In this document: positions 13,451-25,439 of the stretch, one piece after another | Position numbering within the stretch: position 1 is the stretch's first letter | How the letters are laid out: each line of letters begins with the position of its first letter | DNA from: Schistosoma mansoni | Lineage: Eukaryota; Platyhelminthes; Trematoda; Strigeidida; Schistosomatidae | DNA: 64,000 nucleotides | NCBI RefSeq assembly: GCF_000237925.1 | Contig: NC_031502.1 | Span: forward strand, 22,008,909-22,072,908 | Direction: 5' to 3' | Translations under genes and position numbers: made by a program | Notes under the pieces: model-generated | Database searches by the model: none | What the model saw: only the letters and a program-made list of their open reading frames with translations | What the model was told of the DNA's origin: nothing

Positions 13451-14607
13451 AAATTTGTTCGGATTACACTGAAAATAGAAAACATGGACGGTGAACAACA
13501 AAATTAATGACAAATATCATTCGACTGATGTCACTTGCTAATCATCGATTTGTAAACACGGAGAAATAAACATCCATTTGTACGGTTTGCTTCGACAGCA
13601 TGAAGAAAATTGTAAGTCTAGCTCTGCTTTAAAAGCACATTGATGACTCAACATAGTGTTACTTTATAATCTCAGTATCAGCATCTACGGAGAATATGTG
13701 AATAAGGTAGGTCTTTGCTCTTTAAAATACAGTATTTTGTGGGAAACCTGAGTTAAAACTGAATTAAACCTAGACCTTTCTGTCTAACGAATCAGATGAA
13801 AAAACCACCAGTATCGCATTCAGCAATAAAATAATCAGTCTATGGACCGAAAGCACAAAATACTTAACACTTAATTTTGTGTGCACTCTTCCGTGTTTTA
13901 CTCTAGATAGATGGCGTCTTATGTATAGTTCAGCCACGAAACATCCGTTGTAGTTAAAAATAACATAGGCTAGATAATATCCACCTTTACCTTCCCCACT
14001 TTTTAGGCTACAGGTTTAACGGCACTAGGCCAGCCGAATCGGGTTTGTTTCTCAACCCCTTTCAGGCTTGTTCCCTCTGACATTGTTTCAGTACAAAGAA
14101 ATACTTTTTGAGGGAGAATGAAGTGATAAGAGGTTTTTTGAGCAGGATCTCAGATAAATAAATGAATCACATCTGAACAGTCCAGAGGCCAGGTTACCTG
14201 TAATTCTGAGGAAAAACCTACTCGTACTACTTGACTTATTAGCTTCAGCGTACCAAGGAAAAGATACTATAGATTCCCCACGGACTGTCATCAAAGACTT
14301 TTAACAGAGCAAGATTTATGGTGCTGATACCTTTTTAAAGTCACGAGGTGGAGATTGTGATGAAGTTGGATAGGACTGGCATCACGGAACTCGTCAAAAT
14401 TGTCTGAACAGGCAGCACCGATACTACTAGCAAATTTTAATACACAGAAGCTTTACATGCACCCAAATATTTATTAAAGCACTTTAAACTAGTCATTTGT
14501 TTTACTGTAAATATGTAAGTTAGTTGAAGATATTGGATAGTGAAATTGCTGTGATTGTTTGTTCGTGTTGCTTACGAAAAGCTGGCGATCCAATTGATGC
14601 TCGCAAT
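13451..14607. other. upstream region of the LUC7-like gene
   Basis: No further gene or repeat recognised. The promoter and 5' UTR of the LUC7-like gene presumably lie in the last few hundred bases. I see no confident core-promoter motif and cannot tell whether the transcript is trans-spliced. Confidence 0.4.
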
Positions 14608-15907
14608 ATGTCAGCTACTGATCAAATCCGTGCCCTTTTGGATGAATATATGGGAACAACCCGAAACGGTAAGTTATCTCCTCAAAGATTGTTGCTTGAT
14701 ATGTATTGTCAAATGGCCCACGACTTTCTAAGTGCGTAGATAAGGTTTTTTTGAGCTTTGCACTCAATTTGTCTCTTCATTATTTTTAAGGTGTTCATGA
14801 ATGTGTTTGTGCGGTTGAATGTCAATTCATGTAAGTAAAGGGTCTCAGGGTTATTTGATGGTTTAGATATTAAATGTAAATGCATTAGTTTTTCCTATTC
14901 TATGAAAATTGTTGACCGCATATACTGGTAACGCCTATTTAGGACAAGAACCAAGAATAGAGTTTGATAATCCTCGCGTCTGTAAAAGTTATCTACTGGA
15001 TTGTTGTCCAAATGAAATATTATCTGGAACGGTAGGTCTTTGATTATATTAACCATGTTTAGCGAATGGACTTGGGAAACTGCCTTTTCATACATGACCC
15101 TGCTCATAAGGCAGATTACCGCAAAGAACCAGACACGAAAAAATTTCAGTATGAGCTCGATGTAAGTTACCTTGATATATGTGTATTTTGAAGGCACTAG
15201 AGCATTTAGAGGCATTCATACGGGACTGCGACCAACGTACAGATGTTGCGAAAGCAAAGCTGCGGGAGACTCAGGAGGAATTAACAGATGAAGCTTCTCA
15301 AAAGGCTGAACACATAAATCAACTAAGCGAGCAAATAGGAACAAAGCTAGCTAAGGCCGAACAACTTGGCGCGGATGGTCATGTTGAAGAGTCTTTGAAA
15401 CTTATGAAGGAGGTTGAAGAATTAAACTTAGAAAAAGCTAAAAGCGAAGCAGATTTACGGACTGCAATACCAACAAGCACCTACCAGCAACAAAAGCTCC
15501 GAGTCTGTGAAGTTTGCTCTGCTTATCTTGGTGTGCACGACAATGACCGTCGACTCGCTGACCACTTTGGGGGAAAGTTGCATCTAGGTTTTATTGAGAT
15601 TCGCCAAAAGTTAGATGAACTGAGGCAGTATGTAAACGAAAATCATATCGTTCGCAGGCGCAGGTTTGAAGGATACAACCGCTCCCTTTTTATCACAGTG
15701 GAGGAGAGACGTGAAAAAGAGCGTATTCGCGAACGCGGACGTGAGCTAGAAAAAAACGAACGTCGTCAAAAATCCAGAAGTCATAGTCGTTCACGGAGTC
15801 GCTCTCATAGTCGGAGGCATAGTCGTCATCGTAATGGAAAACATTCCCACAGAAGTAGGAAGCGACACCATCGTTCTTCTAATCGAAAAAGTGAGGATCG
15901 TCACTGA
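14608..15907 (+). CDS. LUC7L: LUC7-like splicing factor (U1 snRNP-associated)
   Basis: Four exons: 14608-14668, 14943-15031, 15063-15161 and 15194-15907, joined at GT-AG sites with consistent phase, giving 320 residues. The start matches the family N-terminus (MSATDQIRALLDEYMG) although the frame stays open upstream to 14524. The first zinc finger (CKSYLLDCCPNEILSG, then DLGNCLFIHDPAHKADY) spans exons 2-3. A coiled coil rich in E and K follows. The second zinc finger is QQKLRVCEVCSAYLGVHDN with LADHFGGKLHLGFI. The C-terminus is an RS/RH-rich tail. Family knowledge: LUC7 proteins help U1 snRNP choose 5' splice sites in the nucleus. Introns 2 and 3 are only 31 and 32 bp; intron 1 is 274 bp. Which vertebrate paralogue (LUC7L or LUC7L2) is closest cannot be told here. 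Confidence 0.95.
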
Positions 15908-18180
15908 CAGATATTTTAACTCTTGTATAATATTATCTCCGATTCCTAACCTGTATTTATTTTTTCTTTAATGCATTATCCCAGTAAACTTGTTTCTGTG
16001 ATTTGCATTCAGCTTTATCTTACACGTTCAGTGTTTTATACTATCTATTTAAAATAATTTTCCATTCAGTGTTTATTGACATTGTGGAAATAGCAACCTA
16101 TGTAGTCGGATATGTGTATAAACCAAACTGATTTGATTTAAAGTCATACACCATTTCAATCCTGTGACATCAGTCTTTGGGGATCGGTTGGGTTCGCAAT
16201 ATAACATAGGCCGCCGCACTTTTTTCTTCTGAGTTACGAATAGGTCGCAGAAATTTATGCCAATCCACTGGAGAATCAATTATGTGTAAGCAGCAAGTGT
16301 CTAGTCATACGCCGTGTGGTGCAATCAGGTATAGAACTATACCCTTGACTAGCCCTTGTGTTGGGATAGCACTCAGCTGTCTGAACTGAAGTAAGCAGCA
16401 AGTAAGAAAGCAAAGACTTCCTTTTTCCACAGGTGATGCCGACAGCGAGTTTTGTAGAGGTATGGGTCATATCATATGCGATACAGAGAATTTTTCCTGA
16501 AGAGGGACCCATGATTAACATTTCCAACGCGGCAAGGTATCAGATTAGCAAGGGTATTCGGTGTCACATGTTTCTTCAGGCCAATTCGGGAAAGTCCGCT
16601 CAACAAGAACTTCGAACATGTCACACAAACAGACCTAGCAATGCTGAGCGTGTCTTGCCCGTTGTATCCGTTTTAGGTCTAATTCCATTCGCTTATATTT
16701 TGGACTGAAAATGTATTTCTAGTTATCTGGAGCCGAACTATTATTCCGTGGTTTCACTAAAATTGCCAAAAGAGTTGTAAATGACGTCCGGCCATAACGA
16801 GTAGAGCCTCGTATACACGCTTCAAAACATTTATTGCTAACTTGCTTATCAGAGGAAAATATAGCTGAGTAGCGTACAGTACATTGGTTATCATAACTCT
16901 AACGGGTTAGGAGCCAACTACCACGCGCTGACGACCCCTGCAAAGACTTGGACTGGATTTCCCTTGAGTGAAATTAAATGTCATGTTGGGAACTGTATTG
17001 TTCCCTGATGGTCCTAATGTCTATCACAACTGGATTCCACAGCATTCCCACTGACACTGAGTTTTAACTAGAAAAAAGGTCAAACTGACCATTCTGGAAT
17101 CCTGGGCTAGTGTTTACTTGTGTCTAGTTAGTGGTCTCTGTACTAAACATCCTGTTGGGAATAACCGGGTGGGATGTTCGCATCAGATAGCTGACACAAA
17201 ATGTCATGAGTATAAGTGTGAAAAAACCACTCCATTTTATGGTAGCACCTCATTTGTCTTCCCTACAAATATAGGGGTCCTCTGTTTTCGACTGTGAAGT
17301 TGCTTCTGAAGACGTTTACTTCAACCCTTAGTTTGCCCTCAATAAATAGAGTAACAGGACGAGTTGGCTGAATCACCTTATTTCATTTCAGTGGTGCTGA
17401 CTAATGAGTGTGTAACGTTACGGTAAAGAGGAAAAATCAGTACAAACTGCTTGCGTTATTGACTACGTTTGGTACAAACGGGGTGTTTTTTTACTGGTCA
17501 GTGGACGACTACACTCCTTACCATTCTTTCCCATATCATTTGAAGCCTGCTGTGAGCTTTTGGAAATAATCATAGATCACCCGTACTTACTGAGAATTGT
17601 TTTTGAATTTATGCTCGCTTCCGGTGAGGTCGAGTAATTGGTCTAGAGATCGTAAGGAAAGTGTTACGCGGAAATCCTCGGTCCTTTTCAAGTACTCATT
17701 AACTTGGGTGGTCAGAACGTGTTTTGTGTATGCTCACGTAGTACGTATGCAATTAAGTTAGGATGGTTAGTAAGAAACGAATCCAACCCACTGTTTCTCG
17801 GGTAATATGCTCAGCTTTAAGCCACACTACTTGACAATGCATCTGGATGTAGGGATGAGTGGGTGAGGGCCCGACGCTTCGCGCACTGACCCACCGTCTT
17901 GGCACAAAATATCTGAAAGGTAGGGGGACTGCCAGATCACGAGATGTCTATAGGGTTACTGACGCTTAAACTAAATTGTACAGATTAGCTCAAGGCATAG
18001 GCTGTGGATTCACAATACAATCTCTTATTTCTATGTTTTGCCTATTACTGCTAGTGGTCCACCTGCATGGGTGTCGTTCTCAATTGAACCGAAGTCACAC
18101 GAATTAACAGACATTCATGTGTCACTGTTTATGTATTTTGTCCTGTAGGAACTACTAGTACTTAAATCTTCCTAAAGTTC
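15908..18180. other. intergenic 3' of LUC7-like gene
   Basis: No AATAAA is obvious just after the stop. The remainder has short frames without recognisable families. Small internal repeats of a GTAAGCAGCAAGT type occur near 16285 and 16390. No gene supported. Confidence 0.4.
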
Positions 18181-18335
18181 ATAGGTATTGTTAAGGTGTG
18201 ATTTGATAATTTCAAATAAATCGAGTATTGGGTAGATTGTTATAATTAAAAGTATGCATGGAGTATCCCAATGAGTAGAAAAACTAAGTTTAAATATTAC
18301 CATTTAAACATGGGTTGATTTAATTTGTCTATTCA

Positions 18336-18378
18336 TCCTCTGAAGAAGTGACTTGTACCGAGCCACGAAACGTTAGGA
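18336..18378 (+). ncRNA. PLE-type minimal hammerhead-like motif
   Basis: TCCT precedes CTGAAGA. A 6-bp helix-II-like hairpin follows (GTGACT, TGTACCG loop, AGCCAC, one mismatch). Then GAAACGTT is followed directly by AGGA, which can pair with the leading TCCT as helix I. Helix III would be almost absent, as reported for PLE ribozymes. An extra A follows the core. No PLE coding sequence is recognisable beside it, so this is inferred to be a solitary PLE terminal piece. Confidence 0.45.
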
Positions 18379-18974
18379 AATCTAAGAACTTAATTTTTCT
18401 ACTCTCTGGGATATTACTTTCTATGCTCAGTCATTTAGTGCGTCCATTCATACGTACCATTCTATTCACTCTCCTCGAACGATATGTCAAACATTTGGTC
18501 CTTTCCACTATCACTTCGATTCAAGTGATATTCATCTTACCAACTCCATCTCAGTGCTGGTGTAGTATAACAACTTCAGCTAACGTCAATGCCAGAGTCT
18601 GTGTAGTTTACGACTGCCGGAGTTGACTCTCGCCGTGTCAACTTAGCAAAATCCATGGGCAATTAGGCTGGAGGTGTAAATTTGGCGAATATACCTAAAC
18701 GAAGACATATGTAGGAATCAATACGTGTAATGAATAGGAACAGTTGAGCCGAATCGTCAGTAGGCAAAAATGCGATCTATGTAGTTCCATCATTAGATGA
18801 TAACTATCAGTACTAAGCGGTGCACGTAGTCATTGAAGCAAGACTTCAGAAAAATATGGTCAGATTTTAGGATTAAAGTAAGGAATATATGACAAAGCTA
18901 CTTCTCGACATTGTAGACGGGATTACAAATAGATATGGACATATTTATATTGAAATATAAGTGTTCTTGACAAG

Positions 18975-19034
18975 TATATGTGTGATCAGATTGTTCGGAA
19001 TGTATTGCGCTAATGTATCACATAGTTCTGATAA
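18975..19034 (+). repeat. 60-bp dispersed repeat (partner at 29747-29806)
   Basis: TATATGTGTGATCAGATTGT begins both this segment and 29747-29806, and the match continues to GATAA with about seven differences over 60 bp. Neither copy lies in a recognised element, though the second follows a PLE remnant in IFT172 intron 2, so it may be PLE 3'-flank sequence. Confidence 0.6.
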
Positions 19035-20454
19035 ACTTTGACTTCATAATTGTTGTATTAGGGTAAACAATATCTCTGCTTAAACTCCATAAAATAGAAC
19101 AGTTTGACTAAGGAATTCTGTGTAGGGTCTTTTTTCGCTGAAACTGCGAGTTCACTTCCTGACTGCAATAGAATACTGAGTTTGGTTCGAATTAATATAA
19201 GGGGTGCAAGTTGAAGAACCTCGTCAAATAGACAGACTACAATGCTTACCTAGTCCCAGGAAGTCAGCGTACGGAGGATAGGGTTCTGGCTTGGGAACTT
19301 TTGATAAATCTCATGCACTTATGATTGACTAACAGATGAGGGAAGCTTATCAATTAGAGTAAATTGAGAACCTTAATTAATGATTCCAAATCACCACTCA
19401 TTTAGAGGATATATGCTGTATCATGTCTATCAATAATTCATAGTGGCCTTCAGGGCTATTCATAGTTCCCAGTTTGAACAATGTAATGCAATTTGGTAGC
19501 AATGTATCCTTATAACTTTGATGTTGAGTAAGATTGACTGACCTCGACACCACTTTGACTAGTGGTGGTCAGAAGTGTGGTTACCAATCTCTACAACAGG
19601 TTAAAGAGATATTAGGTCAGGAAAGCTGGAGCCTTCGTGAAAACACAGACATGAGCCTCTTAGGAAAAAAACTACATGGTATGGTTGTGTATTGACCCCA
19701 GTTGCTGCCAAAATATAAAAGAACTAAAAAAGACTGTGTCCTTTTAAATCCGTTTTTAATAGAATGATACAGTTTCATTCACCTAACCACAATAAAGCGT
19801 ATGTTAACTGTAACTTTGTTTCAAATTCTTATCTGAAACAGATTTCATCATTACGCGCAACAAATGTTAAAACGGTATAACCAAACTACTGCTTCCCGTT
19901 ATACAATTAAACATATGCTATTATGAGACAACTTCAATTGAAGACCTAGTGATATAATACGACAATACTCTGAAGAAAACGATATTTGCTTAACTTCTAT
20001 GAGCTCAAACACCTTCCATAAATTGAAAAGTAGTGTGTCAGAAAAAGTTGTAGTATCAAGGGGGGAACAATATCTACAATAATATACTGTCTAGAGTGTT
20101 TTTAGTAATAATTGGAAATGTTTTATTACTTCACCAGTATCTTATTTTGCAGGTTCTGCTTTCGTTATTGAATGATACACATGTTCCACAATATCACGGG
20201 GTGTGTGCATTTTCTCAGCATCCACGTCACTTATTTCAAACCCTAAAAAAAGTAAGGCGTAAAATAGGTGAGATATGAATAGATCGACAATGTACAAAAG
20301 CAATAGACGAACTTAACTAGAGAAAATGAGTTATAAAAACGAGACAGGTAGTATAAGCTAGGCAAACTAAACTAAGTAGAATGTTTCGAACAGTATTGGT
20401 AGTTTATAAAAAAGGGATGAGACGTAACTCTTTACTTGTTGGAAATATTTGCTT
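19035..20454. other. intergenic, nothing recognised
   Basis: No coding frames or repeats that I can tie to a family. Confidence 0.4.
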
Positions 20455-20834
20455 TATAGGTTATTTATTTATTTACTTATCTGAACACTTAAATATTGGT
20501 ACAAGTGAGCATCAGATACATATGTGCCACACAATGACAATGTAGTCGTGAAGAGACAGAGAATGTAAAGTGTGTATTATAAAAAGAAGAACGACAACGA
20601 ATGGAAATTAGTGTATGCGAGTGAAATAATAATGATAATAGGAGAGGCAGTTCAGTTAGGGGATGATGAAAAGACATCGTTTCTGACTTTGATAAGGCTT
20701 TCTAGTCTAACAGTACATAGCCGACTGCTACAGGGATCCGATTGATTGAGGAGGAAACCGAGAGAGGAAGTTTAGTGTTGAAAGTCAAGGTAGAAGGAAT
20801 AGTAGGAAGTGAAGAAGGAGATTGATTATGAATA
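20455..20834 (-). repeat. retroposon family C 3' end, reverse orientation, plus unresolved sequence
   Basis: 20455-20545 is the reverse complement of the 3' end seen at 49015-49075 and 21400-21440: GTGCCACACA, CATCAGATACATA, TTGGTACAA, then T/A-rich TTTATTTATTTA. The remainder to 20834 is purine-rich and unresolved. Together with the next entry it gives two family C tails facing outward. Confidence 0.55.
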
Positions 20835-21440
20835 CAGTGGTCTTGAGTGCTGTTAGAGGTATGAGGGCAGTTATCACTTCCCGGTTGCCCACACCGTGGA
20901 AGGGTTCTTCTAGAGGTACCTGAAAAGGAAATTGGGTTAGAAGTGGTCTTAATGACTTGAGAGCGTGACCGCAGTGCCCAAGGGACAACTGCTTGAGGTC
21001 GGTCACACACGACCTTTTTGTGTGTAGTTTTTGTGTTAGCTCCGTTCTTCAAAAAACCTTACCGCCGGAGACGGAAATCCGTGGGATAAGGCGAGGTGTG
21101 CATTTTTAGGGTCGACCCTTTCTAACCCCACCCCTCCTTGTGGGAAAGCAGCATCGCTGTCATGCTGGTTGTTTGAAGGAAACACCTTACTGCTGTCACA
21201 CCTCTGTACAGTCAGCAGTACGACTTCGCCTTCGGACCTTGGGTTTGCTGCTTTTAGTTTCACCGCTCTTCAACCGACCTGTCTGGCATGGTAGGACCTC
21301 GAGGAACGATCGTTCCAGCCAGCATAGCTCGATTGCTTCATCACGATAGACAAGCCCGACCACCACGTCAAGGTAGCAGCAACAGTCGGGTGTGTGGCGC
21401 ATATGTATCTGGTGCCCCTTTGTACCAATATGTATGTTTA
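20835..21440 (+). mobile_element. composite retroposon: shared core with family C (TAAA) tail
   Basis: About 545 bp (20835-21380) closely matches 31613-32130 in IFT172 intron 3, including GGTTGCCCACA, CTTACCGCC.GAGAC, AGGTGTGCATTTTTAGGGTC and CTGTCTGGCATGGTAGGACC. The 3' ends differ. Here the core runs into GTCGGGTGTGTGGCGCATAT...TTGTACCAATATGTATGTTTAAATAAATAAATAAA, the tail of family C. At the intron copy it runs into the GACT-tail RTE end. No lasting open frame is seen. Likely a non-autonomous LINE derivative. Confidence 0.65.
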
Positions 21441-21624
21441 AATAAATAAATAAACACATCCTATAAATTGTAACGTGCGCAAGTAGAGACATTCTTGCCA
21501 TTTTCTTACAAAAAATACAATACTGAAGATACGACCAGTATTCTAGTTTGACAACTATTAACCAGTAACACCTACAGCTACAATACAAGTTCTAGAAAAC
21601 TTAATGAAATTGTTTTTTGGCTGT

Positions 21625-22440
21625 TTAAATGTTAAAATGGAGTTCCTCATGGTTTTGTCCCAGGTCCTTTGCTGTTTATACTGTGTGTCAATGAACTCCC
21701 AAGTATAATTGAGTCCCCAATGCAGATACATGCACACTTTAGGCAATCTTAAATATTGTGATTAACTGGTCTGAAAAGTGGCTGATGCCTAGCAATGCGA
21801 CAAGGTGTGTCTACATGCACTTTGGGGATACAAGTGTAAATAGGTAAAACATAGGGAAAATGCCTGTACCCGTGATCCGGTCTCACTAGGATCTTGGGTT
21901 GACAGTGAGTCATGATCTTAAGACCACGGCCTATTGCCAGGAGGTCGTAGCTAAGGGGTTCAGAACTTTCACCAAGTTAGATATTACCATGCTCACTATA
22001 GTATACACATCCTTAATGAGAAGTAAACTTGAGAACTGCGTTCAGGCTGCAAACCCCTGTTTAAAAGGTGATTCGGACAGAGGACAGCTACACATGCAAT
22101 CCAGAAACCCGCAGTTTACCATACACAAAAAGCAGCTTGAAAAGCTAAACCTCTTTACACTGTTATATCGCAGATTAAGAAGTGATTTAGGACCTAATAT
22201 ATCCTCTTTTTCTTCTCACTAGATCTGGACATCTCAGAGGAAATAGAAGGCGAGTAGAATAGCCAAGAACGGACAAAACACCCGTGGCATACAGGTTTTT
22301 ACAGTCATCAATTCTTGGAACCTGTTACTCGAAGCAGTGGAGTCCGCACCTTTAATTAACTCATTCAAGAGAAGACTAGACACTTACACAAGCATACTAG
22401 GAAAGGAAACTCAGAGGCAGTAGGCCTTCTGTGCTTACTA
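21625..22440 (+). mobile_element. CR1-like LINE remnant (RT C-terminal half)
   Basis: Conceptual translation shows VPHGFVPGPLLFILCVNELP (RT motif B region), then DLGLTVSHDLKTTAYCQEVV, FTKLDITMLTIVYTSLMRSK and LEKLNLFTLLYRRLRSDL, a standard CR1-type order. It ends with a SFKRRLDTYT-like stretch near 22360. The frame is disrupted repeatedly and no intact motif C is seen. An old truncated copy lying between the two host genes. Confidence 0.75.
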
Positions 22441-23231
22441 CACATGTCGGAATACCGGAGGATATTAGAACATAGAAAACTCGGGGAACGACAATTATTA
22501 AAATTTCCGTTAGCTTAAAGAAGAACACATTTCATAGATTTCAAGAACTTACGGAATTCATTTTCGATTTCCATAATTACTTCTATGTGGTCCAGACTAT
22601 CAAGACCGAGATCTTTGATAAACGAGGAATCAAGCGTAAGCTGCATGGAATGTAAAATAAATGTGCACAAGAACCTTATCGGACTGGATTTTATCGTACG
22701 CAGAACAGACAGCTAATACTTTACTTTCCACCTCAGGTTTAGACAGCAGGATTCTTATCGAACGCGTTTGAGTTAGACATGGGTATGCAGACGGTTTATT
22801 TCCCAAAATGTTATTGGATACAGAAAAAGTGTGTAAAATATTCCGCGGAAATACATATCTTCGAGACCCTAACCTCCAAACAGCAGAAGCGAAGCACAAG
22901 GCGTTCATGTTTGAAATTGCGCTATAAATGACCCACACTAAATATACACCACAATTTCATTGACCGAAACGTCCTAGCACTTTTCAACTTAAATCTCGTA
23001 AGATCAAACCATTGTGCCTTCAAAAAGGCAATTAAATGATTATCAAAATGTTAAGGTCCACTTTTTCCTAAGTGTTCAAAGAAAAAAGTTAAGCATAATA
23101 ACATTATTTACAAGGATGTTTGGAGCTTCATACAGTGATTCTACACCTAAATGTCTTAGTTTTGTAGTTTACTGTTCTCTTTTTCTACCATAGTTAAATA
23201 TTACGTTGTATATTCAATTACTCATTGAAAT
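22441..23231. other. upstream region of IFT172
   Basis: No gene or repeat recognised. The IFT172 promoter is expected in the last few hundred bases; the only motif I can support is the X-box at its 3' edge. Confidence 0.4.
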
Positions 23232-23245
23232 GGTATCATAGTAAC
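23232..23245 (+). promoter_or_regulatory. candidate RFX X-box upstream of IFT172
   Basis: GGTATCATAGTAAC matches the 14-bp RFX X-box consensus GTTRCCATRGYAAC at 12 of 14 positions, including the central AT and the full right half-site. It ends 34 bases before the IFT172 ATG. RFX factors drive ciliary genes in animals, and the C. elegans IFT172 orthologue osm-1 is a known X-box target. Function here is inferred from match and position only. Confidence 0.55.
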
Positions 23246-23279
23246 AAGGGGTGATAATATTTCAAACTTGTGAATGTAA

Positions 23280-25439
23280 ATGAATCTTATACATTCGAAA
23301 ACTCTTATACCAACACAAGAATATGAAGCTAAGGTCCAGAGCGTAGCTTGGTCTCCAAATAACAAGAAAATAGCCGTATGCACCGGTGACCGAATGGTAA
23401 TTATTTTTGATGAGAATGGAGAGCGTCGTACACGTTTTTCTACAAAGACTTCTGATTCAAAAAATGATGGGAATTTATTTCAAGTAAGAGGCATGGCGTT
23501 TTCTCATGATTCTATCAAACTTGCTATTGCACATTCAGACAACATAATATTTGTGTACAAGTTAGGAGAGTCATGGGATGAGAAAGTTGTAATTTGCAAT
23601 AAATTCCCACAAAAGTGTCCCGTAACATGTATTGCTTGGCCATCACATCAACCCATTATTTGTGGCCTTGCTGATGGCAAGGTTAGGGCTGCAAACACAC
23701 GTACAAATAAATCATCCACTATATATAATGCTGACTCATATGTTGTTTCAATTTCAGCGAATGTTACGGGCAAAGGATTTATTTCTGGGCATGCAGACGG
23801 GAAAATAATTCGATATTTTTTTGATGATGATGGTTCAGGTGACGCTCAAGGGAAACTTACGACTCACCCTACAGCCCCTTATGCTTTAACCTGGGCTGGT
23901 TCCACAATCCTAGCTGCTGGTTGTGATAAACGTATCTATGTCTATAACAGAGAGGGGAAGCTTGTACAGCAACTCGATTACAGCAAAGATGACAGTGAAA
24001 AAGAATTTACTGTTGCGTCATGCAACCCTAGTGGACACGTCGTTGCATTCGGAAGCTTTAATCGCATCCGTGTGCTCTCATGGAGCCCTCGTAAAGGTGG
24101 ATGGGAGGAATGTAAGCTGAAAGAAATAAAAAATCTGTACACTATAACGGCTATTGGCTGGAAGCAAGACGGTTCAAAATTAGTTGTTGGGACCTATTGT
24201 GGTGGGGTTGACCTATTTGACTGTTGTGTGAAGAAGAAACTATACAGGAACATTTTTGAACTAAATTATGTTGGACCAAGTCAAGTCATCGTAAAAAACT
24301 TAAAATCCGGAGACACAACTGTTCTTCAGTCAAAATTCGGTTATGAAATCGACGATGTGAAAGTAATGGGTAAAAATCGATACTTGGTCACACATACATC
24401 TCATACCCTAATACTTGGTGATCTTCACGAGAATCAGTTGAGTGAAGTTCAGTGGAGTAGAAAGAACCCTAAAGAGCGCTTCTATTTTGGTTATAATAAA
24501 TTTTGCATAATATTTGGTTCTGGTGAATTGTATGTGATTGAATATGGAGTTAATGAAATATTAGGCTCAGTTAGAACTGAATTTACCACTCCATTTCTAA
24601 TAAGTGCTAGAGTAAACGAACGAAAGTCTAGCAATAATCGTACATGTAAAAAAATTGCCTATATGTTAGATCTGAAGACAGTAGCCATTTTTGATTTTGT
24701 AACAGGGTCAAATGTTGCACACGTTTCTCATGATAGAAAAATTGATTGGATTGAATTAAATGAAACTGGACAAAAGCTACTTTTTCGAGACAAAAAGCTT
24801 CAACTTATCTTATTCGATATAGAAACAGGTGTCAAATCCATGCTACTTAACTTTTGCTATTATGTACAATGGGTTCCTCAGAGTGATGTCATAATTGCTC
24901 AGTCCAAAGATAGCCTGTGCATTTGGTACAACACTGAGTCGACTGACAGAATGACATCAATCCCGTTAAGAGGTGGAGACATCACAGATGTCGTTCGTCA
25001 GAATGGAAGGACAGAGGTTTTAATAAACGAGGGTGTGAAAACTATTGCTTATGCTCTGGATGACAGTCTTATTGAATTCGGTACTGCGATGGATGATGGA
25101 GACCTTGAAAGAGCGGTTTCATTTCTGGAAAGCTTAGAAGTAACACCCGAAACAAAATCTATGTGGACTAAACTGGGATTTGCCTCTTTAAAGGCTGGAA
25201 ATTTAATAGTTTCAGAACAGTCCTTTGCTTCTTTAGGTTGTGTGAGCAAGTCACGATATTTGCGGCAAACTCGAAACCTATTACTGGAAAACAAATTATC
25301 CAAGTCCAATGCTCAGGCATGCATTGCTATCCTTGAGAAAGACTTTCGAGCAACCGAGAACATATTTCTGTCACAAAATTCTATTGAGGATGTCGTAAAA
25401 TTGTACAAGGATCTACTTAAATGGGATGATGCTATTGAG
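23280..25439 (+). CDS. IFT172: IFT172 exon 1 (residues 1-720, WD40 region)
   Basis: A single 2,160-nt exon codes for both propellers and the start of the solenoid. Landmarks are [89 protein letters not shown] and [20 protein letters not shown]. It ends KWDDAIE at a GTCAGT donor; the open frame then runs 14 meaningless codons into intron 1. The spacer after FASLG is about 10 residues shorter than my recollection of the human protein. Confidence 0.95.

Noticed and set aside
14524-14607. N-terminal extension of the LUC7-like protein
   Set aside because: The frame is open, but the conserved family N-terminus starts at the ATG at 14608 and the upstream residues resemble no LUC7 protein.
16433-16708. 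91-residue open frame as a small gene
   Set aside because: No recognisable family, no splice-linked partner and overlapping antisense frames of similar length; consistent with chance.
21196-21588. 130-residue antisense frame as a gene
   Set aside because: It lies inside the composite retroposon core, which recurs at 31613-32130 with the frame not conserved.
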